A stretch of 64,000 nt of DNA from Saururus chinensis (lineage: Eukaryota; Streptophyta; Magnoliopsida; Piperales; Saururaceae), in the NCBI GenBank assembly GCA_035235625.1, contig CP141147.1:10963001-11027000 (forward strand). Direction: 5' to 3'. A program made the translations under genes and the position numbers. How positions within the stretch are numbered: position 1 is the first letter of the stretch; every line of letters begins with the position of its first letter. Positions 46,269-58,860 of the stretch are shown here, piece after piece. Below the pieces are notes generated by a model. The model searched no databases. It saw nothing but the letters and a program-made list of their open reading frames with translations, and had not been told where the DNA came from.

Positions 46269-47581
46269 CGATTTCGTTAACTTCCGCTTGACTCCGATTT
46301 ATAACGAGTTTTGGTATACTTCCGATTAAATATTCGGAGATACGTACGTTATACGATTTTGCGATACTTGTTGTGTGTAGTAGCCACTAGGCAGAACTAC
46401 GTTCGGATCCGATCGTATTGGAATAATATCCAATACGTACGTAGGCAACCAACGGCAAGGCAACGTTGGCCCGATCCAAATCATTATAAATAATATGTTT
46501 ATTCTGTTTTACACGCGACGAACTATGAAGCTTCGTTGTGTGTAAATGGTCGTTACAACCTAAGTCTACGTACGAGGAAGCCTTAAGCTCTGTAATACGT
46601 AGGCGAACATTGTACCTCTTGCACTCAGACGATGATTCCTGGCTTAAGGAAAATTTTAAATTTCCTATCAGTGATTTTGTGGACCCGGCTCAGGTCGGGT
46701 CGTTACATAAACCATTCTCCTTCACAGCATTCCACCTGCATAACACGTGTTACCAACATGTAATCATATCATTCATCCATAGATCATTCACCCTGCACGA
46801 TATGAGTCATAATTACACAATACTAAATCATTCATAATAAATCATATTCGCATGTGTCACATAATCTCAATTATCCCTACACAACATGTGTAACCTGGGC
46901 ATATTATTATCTCATACACATACATCATCAACAAACGGTGAATGTCTCCATAATGGAGAGAATACAATCATACCACCCGCTCTCGACGTGGTCTAATTTC
47001 CTAACTGGAAACCTAGGGCATTGCCCGCTCTGGACACAATCTGAATTCCTTACAGATGCCTGGGGTGTTTGGGGTAGTCAGCCCCTCTGCTCGCCCTGGA
47101 CAATCCAAAAGGAACATCTAAATTCCTTATGGAAACCTAGAGCAGTGTGTTCCCCCTTGAAATCTCTGCAGTAGGAGAGTCTGAATCCCACACGAGGAAC
47201 CTAGAACACATGGTAGCTAGTGCACAAAGGCATACCATTCTGGATTCTCAAGGTCCAAATGACTTAATAAATAGATCTCAACCGCATCAAATGACTCATC
47301 TTAATTCAAATTGACTCAACCTGAAGAGTATCCATGTTCCACACAGGAAGTCAAATCGAAATCATGTCCTTTCGGACCAACCAATTTCTGACAAGCCCAT
47401 GATCGATTAATCTAACACAGCTAAACTCGATAAAGTCTCAATCGGAAATCTGTTTCATGATGCATGCAACATGGTACATACGTGGTAAAGCATACATGAA
47501 ACCTAATTCATGACGCATGCTCTCATCAACCCCTCATTCATCATTTATAATCATAATACTAAGCATCATCATAATCATCCC

Positions 47582-48754
47582 TGATCGTTTATAATTAAAC
47601 CCTTTGCAAGTGTACAAGGTAATTGTACTAGGATGAGTATTTAAGGGTTGTCGAACCTTAGGGACGGATGAATAATTACTAAATATAAAGAAGAATTTGC
47701 TGGTTTAAAACTAAAACAACTTAAACTTTAATTAAATAAAGGAAAAGAAATCAACTAGTTTAAAGGTAAGAGATTAATATGATGGAATTTACTTAGAAAA
47801 TCAAATCCACTATAGAACCATAACAATTTCTTAACTTTTAATCTAAATCTAGTGTGAATATGAACAAGTATTCTCAGCTACAAGCTAGAATTACTTCAGA
47901 AAGAATCATTAATTAATTTCCATGGCATGAACTATCTTCGACAATAGCACGAATCATCTATACTAAATAGCTATAGGCATGACCCGTCTAATCTTAGTAT
48001 AACTCATCCAAGTCCTTAATTATCTGAACATTAAAACTATTGTATGACCATCTCATCTAAATCACAGAAATTAGAATTGATGTAAATATCAAAACCACAT
48101 CAATCTATCATCTACAAGACAATAAATCAACATAGATTTGAATAAACATTAAAAAGCTCTTCCATTAAAAAGAAAATCCTTATCATACAATTGTCATAAT
48201 TCACAACTGAGATCTAAATTAAAAAGAAAAGAAATTGAAACTTATCTATAGCTTCATCAACTCCTAAGTAAAAGAATAGTTTAGCCTTCCATGGTAGAAG
48301 AAAGTAATTGAATCTCCATTAAAAGCTTTGGCTTCTTCTCCATCTTCTTCTTCCTTCTTCTCTTCAGAAAATCTACTTGTTAACCCTTAATTTCGTGCCA
48401 AATAAGTCTTTATATAGGCATTAGATCCGTAAGAAAGAGTTGTATATGAAAAGGACTCAAAATTGGGTGAAATAAGGAATCTGCGCGTTATGCCGATCGA
48501 TCGCCATGCATTCCCATTCGAACGCTTGAACTTAATTTTCTTCAAAATCACGTGTAACCGATCAATCGGTAAGTGACCCCGTTCGATCGCCAATGAAGAA
48601 TCTGCACAATAAGCCAATTTAATTCAAAACACCATGAAAGCTTTTTCTAACCTAATTAAATTTAATATCTAATAATTTAACCTATATTAATACTTAAATG
48701 AGACTAGAAAATAGAATAATTAAGGGTAAAATAACACATAAATTATACTTATCA
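47582..48754 (-). repeat. solo LTR of the TR-GAG-like family
   Basis: 1173 bp on minus from TGATAAGTATAATT (48754) to AAACGATCA (47582), with perfect target duplications ATCCC at 47577-47581 and 48755-48759. It aligns with 41009-42488. TATA-like cctatataaagac on minus near 48410. CGATCGATCGG lies upstream at 48493-48503, replacing the TTCGAACGGG tandem units of the other copy. Confidence 0.93.
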
Positions 48755-50425
48755 ATCCCCCACTTGTGTGTGTACATGGTAGAAACATTTAATTTTAAGC
48801 ATATGAACATGCCTTGTAATTAACTCATCACCATACCACATACATGCACATTAACATCTAATCATAATTCCTATTGAATGAAAACCATCGGAAAGCATCA
48901 TTCAAATCAAATGCAACCTCATGCTAATCTTATATAGACATATCCATTTCATACTTGAATCTAGACATGGCACCATCATTCACCCATAATCTAATCACAT
49001 TATATGAAGACATATCAGTTCATTCTCATGCTATAATCTTGCTTGAATCATGTTTAAAATATAAAGAATCATTCAATAATAGATTCAAGATAAACAATCT
49101 TAACATGTGTAGCCAACAACATGCAATTTCACATAATACTTAAATACTCTTCATAATTTCCAACATCAATAACATACCCTTCTAGTAGCTCATTCTAACA
49201 CAAATTACTCAACATTAACATAAGAAATAGTACTTAAGCATAAAAATAGGAAAATGAACCAAAATACACAAAATAGCTGAATTTGTTGTCTTGGTGTTTG
49301 AATGCCCTGCAGGGCTAGGCTACATGGTCGTTCGATCGCCATAATGGCAGTTCCTGGTTCGTCTCCCCTATTTCGAAATCAAAACCAAAACTTCACAAAA
49401 CATCAAATCTCATCCCCAAACTTCATGATATTCAAATTCATGCTTATAGAACATCAAATCTAGCCATTACTAAACATAAACCCCAAGAAATCTCATCAAA
49501 GATTACACCTTTCACAAATCACCATAGCTCATAACCATGGAATCCATTTCAAAACCCTATCAAAACTTAAATCCGAATTTACAACAACATTTAAGACCAA
49601 AGTACTTACCTTCCAGCAAGTTCTTGATTCAAAATGGCTCCTCAAACACCTTCAAAACCTACCCAATACATGATTTTTATTATTACTTCACATATCCAAT
49701 TTTTAAAACACCTAAAACTTTCAATAACTAGTAGATCTAAGGTTCAAGAGACTTAAAAACGAAATCCCTATCATTAGGTTTTGAAATAGAAACCTAAATA
49801 AGTAGTTTTTGAGTAAAAATTGAGATTAATCCAAAGCAAAGGAAGGGATTTGAAAGATTTACGATAAGCCCTAATAGATTAATGAAACATTAAGCAAATT
49901 CATACATTAATCTCATTTCTCTTTTAAGAAAATGAGGATTAGCCTCCTAAGCTTCAGGTCTCAGCCCTTTCCCAATTCGGAAAGTGGCTGGGCTTTTCCT
50001 TTTATAGTAAAGGGTGGGGTACACCTATTAGGTTTGTGGGGTATAAATAGGATTTCCTACTAAAAATGGACAATCCTGCTTATTTAAACCCAAATTAAAG
50101 TCTAAAAATTTTGAAATAATTATTTTATATTTTTGGTTAATGTTAGGGTCATTTAGGGCTAATAACCCTAATTTTGCACGTGGGGCCACAATGGGTCCCG
50201 CCCCCTAACTTTTCAGGAAAAATAGTGAATATTCCAAAAAATCCCAAAAAATCCAAATGACTTAAATTAACTTAAAAACCTAAAATATAAAGAAATTTTT
50301 GGTTAAAATCTTTGTTAACCACTTTAATTTCAAAAATAGTCAAAACTAATCAGAATTAGCATTAAACCACACATAAATAATTAAATATAATAAAATAAAC
50401 CAGCTAAAGTTCAGGGATCTTGCCA

Positions 50426-50919
50426 TTTATCACTCCATAGGCTCCACTCTGAAATTGGCATGTGCTTGAATTCACATGAATGCAGGCAGTTCACTTGTAG
50501 GAGCATTTTCATCATTCCTTTCAAATACTTGCTTGAAATCTAATGAGTCCAAAATTCGTTTTAAGGGTACCCCTTGATGTTAAGGGTCTATGGTATTTCA
50601 TGGGGTTATGAACCCCATGAAATGATCTTGGTTCACTTAATTGTTCACCTTTAATTCTTAGGAGAAAAATAGTCAATTACCTACTTATTTGTATTTTTAC
50701 TCATTATATGTTTTAGTCCATAATTAGGGTACACATTCACCTCTAATTGGGATTTTTTCAATTTTTAACTCTACTCATAGGCCCCTAAACTAGAGCCCAA
50801 GTCGAGTAATTGAAGAGCTTCATAACTAAAAGGGTAAGATGGTCATTTTATAGCCCAAGTCTGGATGTCTTTGTGTTGCAGTGGTGGAGTCTATCTTACC
50901 GCCACACCCTCACCTGTGC

Positions 50920-50965
<46 letters not shown>

Positions 50966-51024
50966 TGTGCGCATGTGAGAGAGAGAGAGAGTGTGTGTGT
51001 GCGCGCGTGTGTGTGTGTGTGTGC

Positions 51025-51057
<33 letters not shown>

Positions 51058-52192
51058 TCCTCTCTCTATTTTCCTCAGGATAGCGCCGTTGGAAATCTTG
51101 TCCACAAGTCTTCTCTGTCCAACCAACAATTCTAGGAGGTGGCCCCATTGTAGTCGCCGCTTTGAGATCTAGACCAAAGCAAAGGATATGCTCTGCACAA
51201 CTCTGCCTAGCTTCCTGATTCTCTTCATGTATCTCCAAATCGATGACAATGGAACATCGGTGATGACCAACCACGGCGAGAGAACCATCAGTCGCCAATC
51301 TCATACAACAAACCTCCATCAATGATCAAGCTAGCTAGGGCATGGCTTCTCCTTTGTTCGGGCCTATCTCCTCGTGACAATGTCCCTAGCCATTGCTAGC
51401 GATGCCTTACTAAGGCCACTAGGGTAAGCCATGGTCAAGCACATGACTTTCCACGGATTGACCAGCCATTGTATGTGGTCTGACTGCGGTGGTAGCCTTG
51501 CCTAAGACCCATTGTGGCCAGACCAACTTACTCGTAAGAGACCCGAATGATTGGCAGTACATAGGAAAGTGACCACTAATGATGCCAATGCCATCGGCGT
51601 CGATGGCAAATTTATTAGCCATAGATAGGAATTATTACCAAAAATCACTATTTGAATTTAATCAAAGTTAAGACTAGGCTTCTTACCTTTCAAAAGTTTG
51701 TCTTCCTGCTCACTTCCATGCCTCAATCACCGGCCATGCTCACCGGAAGGCCCTATGGTTTCTTTTCCCCTTATCCCAAGCCAAAGTCTCCCTCCAAAAA
51801 GCCCTAATTAGGTTTTTATAATAATGGGGATTAGGAATTAATCCCCTTAAACTTGGGCCAAAATCCTTAGGCAGCTTAATTGGGCCCCTAAATATTACTT
51901 TTTGTCACACTAATTAAATAGGCATGTAGAACGATGTAAATGACCTAATTGCATGTCTAATTTGGGTAAATGGGCCTTGTGCGACATGTTCATGGTCATA
52001 ACTTTATCATCTAAACTCCGATTTGTGTGTTCTTGGTGGCATTTGAAGCTACTTTTTTTAATTTCTATCTACATTGTTTCATCCATAAATTCCATCTATT
52101 TAGGAAGTTGTTCACTTGATAAGGTCGAGGAGTCAATACACTATTTTCCATTTGTCCAACTTCAAAAATTTAGAAAATTCCCGAATGTAATA
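50426..52192 (+). repeat. long gene-less LTR family L, copy 1, second part
   Basis: Continuation of 28990-31111. It aligns inverted with 53574-54883 plus 56331-57100: shared ggctccactct, tttttcaatttttaa near 50757, the ccaaaaagccctaatta segment near 51795, gtgttcttggtgg near 52028 and the end tagaaaattccc at 52171-52182. Copy 2 ends GACGTTACA; here it ends gaatgtaata. No genes. Confidence 0.83.
50922..51058. repeat. compound (GT)n/(GA)n/(GC)n microsatellite
   Basis: A run of about 20 GT units followed by interrupted GA, GT and GCGC words. Confidence 0.97.
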
Positions 52193-52577
52193 ATTTGATA
52201 CATGATGGACATGTGTTCTTTTATTATTATTATATTTTCATGTATTTTGGTGATTACTTGACTTGGATGTGTTTAATTGAAATTTTCTTTAATTATTTAT
52301 TCACTTTGTGTCTATTTGTGTCAAAAAGGGAGAGAAATGGTCATTGAAATCAAGTGCTTATTTTTATGCTTATTTGAGCAATGCTATAAAAACAAATTTT
52401 TTGAAAGTGTACAAGGTAAGTACAGATTTTACAAGGTTTTTCAAGATCATTTCCAAATGGTCTTAGTTGAGTCAACTCTTATGTACAAGTGAAAGTCAAT
52501 ACACTAAGTCAAGAGTTGTAATTTTTTGTTGATTTTCATATTTGTAGTGTTTTGTCATGAAATAGCCAAAGGGGGAG
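52193..52577 (+). other. 3' non-coding end of a SIRE-like copia element with polypurine tract
   Basis: The end of the stretch reads gccaaagggggagatttt (52566-52583), the polypurine tract typical of SIRE/Maximus copia elements, directly before the LTR start. No coding region is recognised upstream; the rest of the element is missing. Confidence 0.65.
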
Positions 52578-53573
52578 ATTTTAACAACATATGAGGCATA
52601 TGCGATGTAATTGGCTTATTTTGATGATCTAAACAATGTTAAAACTTCATGTATGTTTTAGTGTTAGGAGTCAGACAAGATGTTGTTGTGGTCAAGGTAA
52701 ATTTGGAATTGATGGACTTGAAAAATAGGAGCATACGTGTTCTAAAAATTCAAGATTGAAAACTATGATGAGCATTAAAGTTAAAATGTTTGATTTCATA
52801 CATTCACATACATAAATCACTTAGTTTTGATTGGGAATAATTAATTACAATAATTCTGGAAGTTTTAGCAAAAATATGATGAATTTCATAAATTTAGTAT
52901 TGCATAGATTGATCGCTAATTTATGTACTGAAGAGATCGATCGATCGGACTTTGAAAATGTCTTTGTAATGTTTAGCCAAGAGTTTCCCAATCAATTGAT
53001 ATATGTGAGAAATCAATCGCTTGATAAATTTTACTTGGATAGAATTAATGACCATCAATCACTATTTAAATTGGTTGATCGTTGTCTATCAAAGTTACCT
53101 AGTTTAAGCATCTTAAATAGAGACTATTTTTAATTGGACTCTATGACCTAATCCAATTTAATGGACTATATAAGGGCTAGGTGAAGACAAAATCTTAGAG
53201 AGGAAAACCTACAATTTGATAGTAGAAAAAGAGAGAGTCCTTTTGCTTTAGTTTTCCATCAAAATCAACATTTTTCTTAATAGGATAGCTTTAATGGTGA
53301 TTGATTCATAAGAAAGATACATCAAGGAGTATTTTTTGCACACAAACCAAGGAGATTGTCAACCAAGTCTTTAATGGAAGATTGAAGGAACTCAAAGCTA
53401 AATCAACAATCAAGAGGAGCTTGATAGAGGAGACTAGAAAGAGATAAAGACAAAACAAGGAGGGAGGTAGCTTCATGACTTGGGGGAAGACTTGAAGGCC
53501 AACAACAAAAGAAGAAGAAGATCTAAACATGAGGGAGTTGTATTAGAGTTTTCATGAGAAGGTGATAGTGTAA

Positions 53574-56500
53574 CGTCTGGGAATTTTCTAAATTTCCAAA
53601 GTCGACCACGTGAAAATTAGGGTGTTGGACCCCTTGACTTTCTCATAGGAATAACTTGATCATTATAGCTAAGACCTATATTGATGGAAATTAGACATAA
53701 AGATCTTTGAAACACCACCAAGAACACACGAATTGGAGTTCGTATAAGGAAGATATGACCGTTCGAAGTTGAACATAGCATGCAAGGCCTGTTTACCCAA
53801 ATTGGACGCACAAATTGATCATTTAAGTCACTCTACATGCCCGATTAATTAAAGTAACGAAATTAATTTTTGGGGCCTAATTAGGTTGCCAAATTGAGGA
53901 GGTTTTGGCCTAACTTCTAAGGGGATTAGGAACCCTAATCTCATGCCAATAGAAAGGGATAATTAGGGCTTTGGGGGGGAGGGCTTTGACCAGGAGAGAA
54001 GAGGAAGAACATTTTTTGGCGAAGGCGGCTAGCAACAAAGTCGAAGAGGAGCGAGCTCGAAGTTCTGGCGGCAGTGGATCGATGACAACCAAGCTTTTGA
54101 GGTAGGATCAACATCTTAATCTTCAAATGAATTAGTTTATTGAACGATTAGCCAATGAAATTACTGATCTTATTAACTTAATTAAGGAGACCCGGGTTGA
54201 AGTGGCTGAGGGCATCGGCCGACTAGTCTCTATCAATCAGTGCCTAGCATCTGCCAGTGATCTTTGGCTGCCATCATCCTTCACTCAGGTTGCAACCGAA
54301 CTTTCACTGGCCACTACCAGCGATGGGTGGTGGCGTCATCTATTTCCCATTTCTCCCCAGTTTAGTAAATGGTTGAAGAGAGGAAGAGAGGTGATGGCAC
54401 AGGTGGCCAGCCATCCGGAGGGCTAAGTTTCCAACTTTCTCCCTCTTTCCTTTTTCGGTGACAGCTGGAGGTCGTGGCCATCGGAGTTTGACAGAGGTAT
54501 TTTTTTTAGCTTCGGTGGAGTCGTTTAAAATAAGAGAGAGAACAGAGAGGGGCTTCTATCCATGGCGGAGGCTGGTAGCCATCCGCCAGTTGTGGGGCCA
54601 GTACCATGGGGATTGCCGCTCTACAACAATTCATCCACGCCTTGCCTAGCGGCCAGATGAGGTAGTTGTAGCCACGGCCATGCCAGTTGGCACGATGAAT
54701 AACTGCACCAGAGGATTCCTGGGGAGGAGTTGAGCCAACCATCAGACAGCGATTGACTCTGTCTTGGCCTTCCACTGGGAATCCCCTCCCCTTTGGCTTA
54801 CGGTCAGGGAAGCCCAAGCCACTGGCGGTAGCTGGACTCGAAGTCCAGCTGTTGCAGCTTCCATGGTCATCTCCGCAAGGGAGACGACTAATGTACTGAA
54901 ATAATGTTCAATTAAATATTTCACATTCTGAATTGCAATCCTATTTTGTGTTAATTCATTACTTGTTTGGGATATTTATGTTTTGAATAGGTTAATTGGA
55001 CCTTAATTGAATTTACATGTCTAAACAAGCTTCAACAGGATCCAACTGGAAGAGGAAGTGAAGTCCAACTACCCAAAGATATTTCAAAGTCAAGAATGGG
55101 CTCCTAATGGTCTAAACATACATGGAATGGTCGAACACAACCTTGTGGACCCGTTGGATTTGAGATTTGCATCAAGAGAACTAAATTAGGAAAGAAGCTT
55201 ATTCAAATTGACACAGACTTAGTATTTCGACCATATCTTTCTATGTATACTTCGGATTGATATGATTTCGGTGGAAATGGAAAGAAAACTTCCGTAGCTA
55301 CAAGTGTTATTTCAGGAAGAAATTCCAAATTCTAAATATGTATGGGTCAAATGCAGCATGCAAACTGACAGCTAGTTAACTAACCCGAGGCTAACACATG
55401 AAAAATCTTTTCATTGATTATGATTGATACACATAAGGAAAGACAATGAGGCTAATTGGATAAGTAAAAGAAGATTCAAAGACACTTATTTACTAAATAA
55501 ATCATTGATTTATGTAATTGATTTAGAATCTAATAATTGCCAAATAAGCAACCAATCAGGCATCAGGATGCAATCTAGAGATATGATTTCACTTTTCTCT
55601 TTGAAGCAACCCCTTCTATTCCTATAAATATAGGGGTGGACGTGATACATGGATAATTCCCTCCTCTTTGGAGCTCTCTTCCCCTATTTTGTTCTCTCAT
55701 TTTGTATTTTTGTTTTTATTTTTATTGTAATGGCTTTCTAAGCTCTCAAGCTAAGGCTAAAGGTGATTTGTAACAATTTAATGGAGTTCTATTCATGTTT
55801 CATCAATGGTTTCAAGTAAGTATTGGTTATTTGAAATGATGTTCATTTAATATTGTTCTTCTTTTTGTTTCTTTGTGATTTTGATACATAAGATGCTTGA
55901 AGGCTCTTCTTCTTGATCTTTTGTGATTTGGATACATAGAAATCTTTAAGAGACAATTATTTTTATCTTTCATCTATCCAAAGTATTTTATATCTTTATT
56001 TTCAATTTTAATGTTTATATCTTCCAGTTAAATAGAATCTTCATTCGATTCTAACTGAGATAACATGATACATGAATAACATCATTAGATGTTACAATGA
56101 TCCTTAATGCCTTAGTATTTTCTCATCTTGATTTCTTAAATCTTTATTCCCTCAATACTCTTCTACTCTTTCTTTCTTAGTTTTTCTTTCCTCTATTTTT
56201 TTTTCGTAATAGTTTTCTTTGTTGCACAAGGCTTTCCCTCTAGATCGACCTTGTCTACTACAATTGGCAAGTAAAAATAAATCTAAATTTGACTTCTTCA
56301 TAGTCTTGGTTCAGACGTAACAACAACGACTGCTAGATTGGGGGATTTAATCCCCAGTCCAGTTCAAAAAAATAACAAAGAGGAAAAGTATTGAATCGGG
56401 TCCGGTTCAAATACTTTTACTTATTGATAAAAATTAAAAAAAAATACCAATAGACCTAGGGAGGAGTTTGAGTATCTTGGCTAAGTTTTATACTGGGGAA

Positions 56501-58545
56501 AATTCTCAAAGTGTATAAAATAACTATTTTACCCTTAGAAGTGAACTCTAGTATTATTTAATTACAGTTTCAAGCTACGGTTCAGGGTGGTTTAAATGTT
56601 AGAGAAATTTGAAAAAAATAAATAACGACTTGAGAAACATGGCGAGTGAACTAACCAAGTTCCAGACTAGAGAAAAATCCTAGAGACTATGAAATAACCC
56701 TTTTACCCCTTGTAGTTAAATTACTGTGTGATATCCACCTACCCGAGTTAAGGGCTCTGGTTTATGGGCCTATGAGTGAACTTAAAAATTGAAAAAATTT
56801 TCCAGTGAGAGTTTAATGTGTACCCTCAATATACACTAAACCGCATAGTGAGAAGAAATCCCAGTGATTGGATAATTTACCATTTTGCCCCTAGTCTTAA
56901 TTATTAATTGTTAGGTCAACCAAGGTCAGTTCCAAGGGCACACGACCCCGGTGAACATTAGGAAAATTACCCCAAGTCCATGACGATAAGAAGTAAACGT
57001 GATTCTAATTTCGGACCCACTGGATGTTAAGAGGGCTTATAATAAAATGACAGCAATACCCCTTTGAGTGGACTGCCCACATTTGTGTGAATGGAAGCGC
57101 AAGTCAATTTGAGAGTGGAGCCTTGTGAGAGGTCAATGACTTATAAATCAATATAAGGGCAATGAGATTACCAGAATAACCCAAGGGAAGGTGTCATACC
57201 TTATTGGGTAAAATTACCCTAATGCCCTTAGGGCAATATATTCTGTTTCCACTGAAATGGATGACCTAGATACCCAAGAGTTAGGGTACCCTATAAATGA
57301 CTTCCAAAGTAAGGAGTGTGACCAATAGGTGACAAAAGACCTTTATAGGTCACAGTGTCATAGGAAACAAGGGGAAGAACCCTAATTATCAGGGTTTAGG
57401 GTAGCATACTACTCATATCTGCAATTAAGTATATCGATCTACAAGGGTATTATCTATGTAACTCGTGTGATGCGTTAAGATTTATTTACATTCTGGGGTT
57501 AAATTTACTTAGCCCTAGCCCTGCAAATGAGTGCAATGAACCCCCATTTATTTTTAATGGACTTGTGTAACTTCATGTTATTTATGTTACTTACTTTAAT
57601 GTATGTTTTTATTATTGATGCATTAATTTATAATGGTAACATGAGATTAATCAAGAGATATTGGTTTCCTTTGGATTGAGGGGAGAATATATAATCAAGA
57701 TAAAGACTAGAATACCCTTAATAGGATTTTGGACCGGTGCATGGAGTGAATTGGGCCTTGATATAGAATGTTATCTACCTTGGTTAATGAACCGAGGGTA
57801 GTAATGGGATTTTACCCTAGTCTTGTAGAGACTATTAGTATTTGTGGATGTTCTCTGAGTCATAGCTCAATGGATGAGCCATTTATTGGGCCAATTTACA
57901 AGGTGAAGCGGGCCCAAATGGTTGGGCAATTACTTGGCTAAATGAAAAGAATCTAGTCAAAGTTTCGAATGTTTGGGGAAGTCAATGGTCATAAAGACCT
58001 TAAGCTTCTTTGGGTTATATATTATTTATGTTTTTGCCGACATTGCTCCCAAAGTTGGGATGGTGGAGATTGTGATACACTTTCTTCACTAACACGACGG
58101 TTTGAGTATTGGCCAGCAAGGTCTCTACCGTAGGTTTCCGCAGGTCTTCACAAGACCATATAGTACGAATGAAAAACGAAGTTGTATGAGCATCATGGAA
58201 GGCTTGTGCTTCTCGCCAATCTGTATCCATGAGCACAGTTGGGATCCTCTTCTCCAAATTCATGACAGGCTATTGAGAGCCTTAGGGATTTGAATCAAGC
58301 TATTATTAAGCAATCCACTCCAATGTTGGAGTCCTATATCTAGGGATTTCTTCGAGAGTTGAATTATCTCTGAGCGAATACAGATTTATGTTAAACCTAG
58401 AGTTGGGTAAAAATGATGAAGGGTGATTAGTGTTATATGTCATTTTAGTTGGCATATGATGCTTCTGTCTTTCCAAGAAAAAAATTTCTCGTGACTTACC
58501 ATTCATGTTATTTAAAAAAGGCTTTTAAAAATCTGGGTTGTGACA
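53574..58545 (-). repeat. long gene-less LTR family L, copy 2, with nested solo LTR C
   Basis: On minus it begins TGTCACAACCCAGATTTTTA (58545) and ends GGGAATTTTC-complement...GACGTTACA (53574). Minus the nested copy C and its duplication it is about 3.5 kb, without coding regions. It matches copy 1 (28990-31111 plus 50426-52192) in opposite orientation. The flanks GATAG (53569-53573) and TTTAG (58546-58550) may be a decayed target duplication. The part 54200-54883 holds chance open stretches only. Confidence 0.82.
54889..56325 (+). repeat. solo LTR family S, copy C, complete
   Basis: 1437 bp from TAATGTACTGAAATAATG (mutated TGATGCAC) to ACGTAACAACA, with perfect target duplications ACGAC at 54884-54888 and 56326-56330. 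TATA-like cctataaatatag near 55621. Confidence 0.93.
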
Positions 58546-58860
58546 TTTAGTTTACTTGTGTCATATTAAAATTTTGCTTGCTAGTATATTTATTTTAAGC
58601 CAAGAGTGGTTTTCATGGTTTGTCACCCCAATTGGGGCTTTCACGTAAAAAATTTGTGTGAATTTGCATGATTGTGGTTCAATGGTTGATTGATATAATA
58701 GTCATGACATATGTTCAAGTTTAATTGATAGTTTCCACTATAGAAATACTTCTTGCATTAAATAAGCTAGAACTTGTAATTCTATTAAGAACTAGGGTTA
58801 GGACCATTAAGAAACCTTGGTGTGACATTAGTATGTATTTTGTTCTTGGACTGCCACGTA

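Larger units (their letters stand above)
44697..46707 (+). repeat. solo gypsy-type LTR with a CpG-dense block
   Basis: 2011 bp from TGTAACAACCCG to GGTCGGGTCGTTACA, with perfect 5-bp target duplications TAAAC at 44692-44696 and 46708-46712. Core promoter likely gcttatttaaaccc near 45290, right after the GC-rich block 45050-45295. No genes; the open stretches inside are chance products of the GC-rich sequence. Confidence 0.93.
31112..50425 (-). mobile_element. Ty3/gypsy element, minus strand, heavily interrupted
   Basis: On minus: 5' LTR (50425-43885, itself holding two nested solo LTRs), primer-binding site (43875-43864), gag, protease and the start of pol (43487-42494), then a nested gag-only element, then a nested LTR, then its own 3' LTR (32469-31112). 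Reverse transcriptase, RNase H and integrase are absent, so they were deleted. The word ATTTAT flanks it on both sides (31107-31112 and 50425-50430), overlapping the LTR ends, which fits a 5-bp target duplication inside the long LTR family L. Confidence 0.85.
43885..50425 (-). repeat. 5' LTR of the minus gypsy element, with two nested solo LTRs
   Basis: On plus it starts tatcacagcccggcgcccg (mutated TGTCA) and ends cagggatcttgcca. Removing the nested 44697-46707 and 47582-48754 with their duplications leaves about 3.35 kb. The parts 43885-44696 and 46713-46890 match the 3' LTR at 31112-32469 closely. 46985-47215 holds degenerate repeats of about 50 bp (ctctggac...tctgaattcctta...aacctag). Confidence 0.82.
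52578..58860 (+). repeat. SIRE-like copia LTR copy 1, split by a nested LTR
   Basis: The first part 52578-53573 starts TTTTAACAACATATG and has TATA-like gactatataaggg near 53161 and ATCGATCGATCGG at 52935-52948. The second part resumes at 58546 and ends about 58860. It aligns with copy 2 along 'ttggcttatttt', 'gaagacttgaaggccaacaa' and the tail with 'cacgtaaaaaat'. The sequence between is a nested copy of LTR family L. Confidence 0.75.

Noticed and set aside
42455-47600. Shared ctgatcg next to the TR-GAG-like LTR end at both loci, first taken as a target duplication
   Set aside because: The TGATCG belongs to the LTR end itself (AAACGATCA); the true duplications are ATCCC at the solo LTR and GGTGG expected at the full element.
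50810-51322. Long open stretches on both strands over the GT-rich microsatellite
   Set aside because: They are products of the dinucleotide repeat (Cys-Val or Thr-His runs) and have no other support.
54202-54924. Open stretches on both strands near 54.2-54.9 kb
   Set aside because: They lie in the gene-less LTR family L, are not shared in frame with copy 1, and have no motif.
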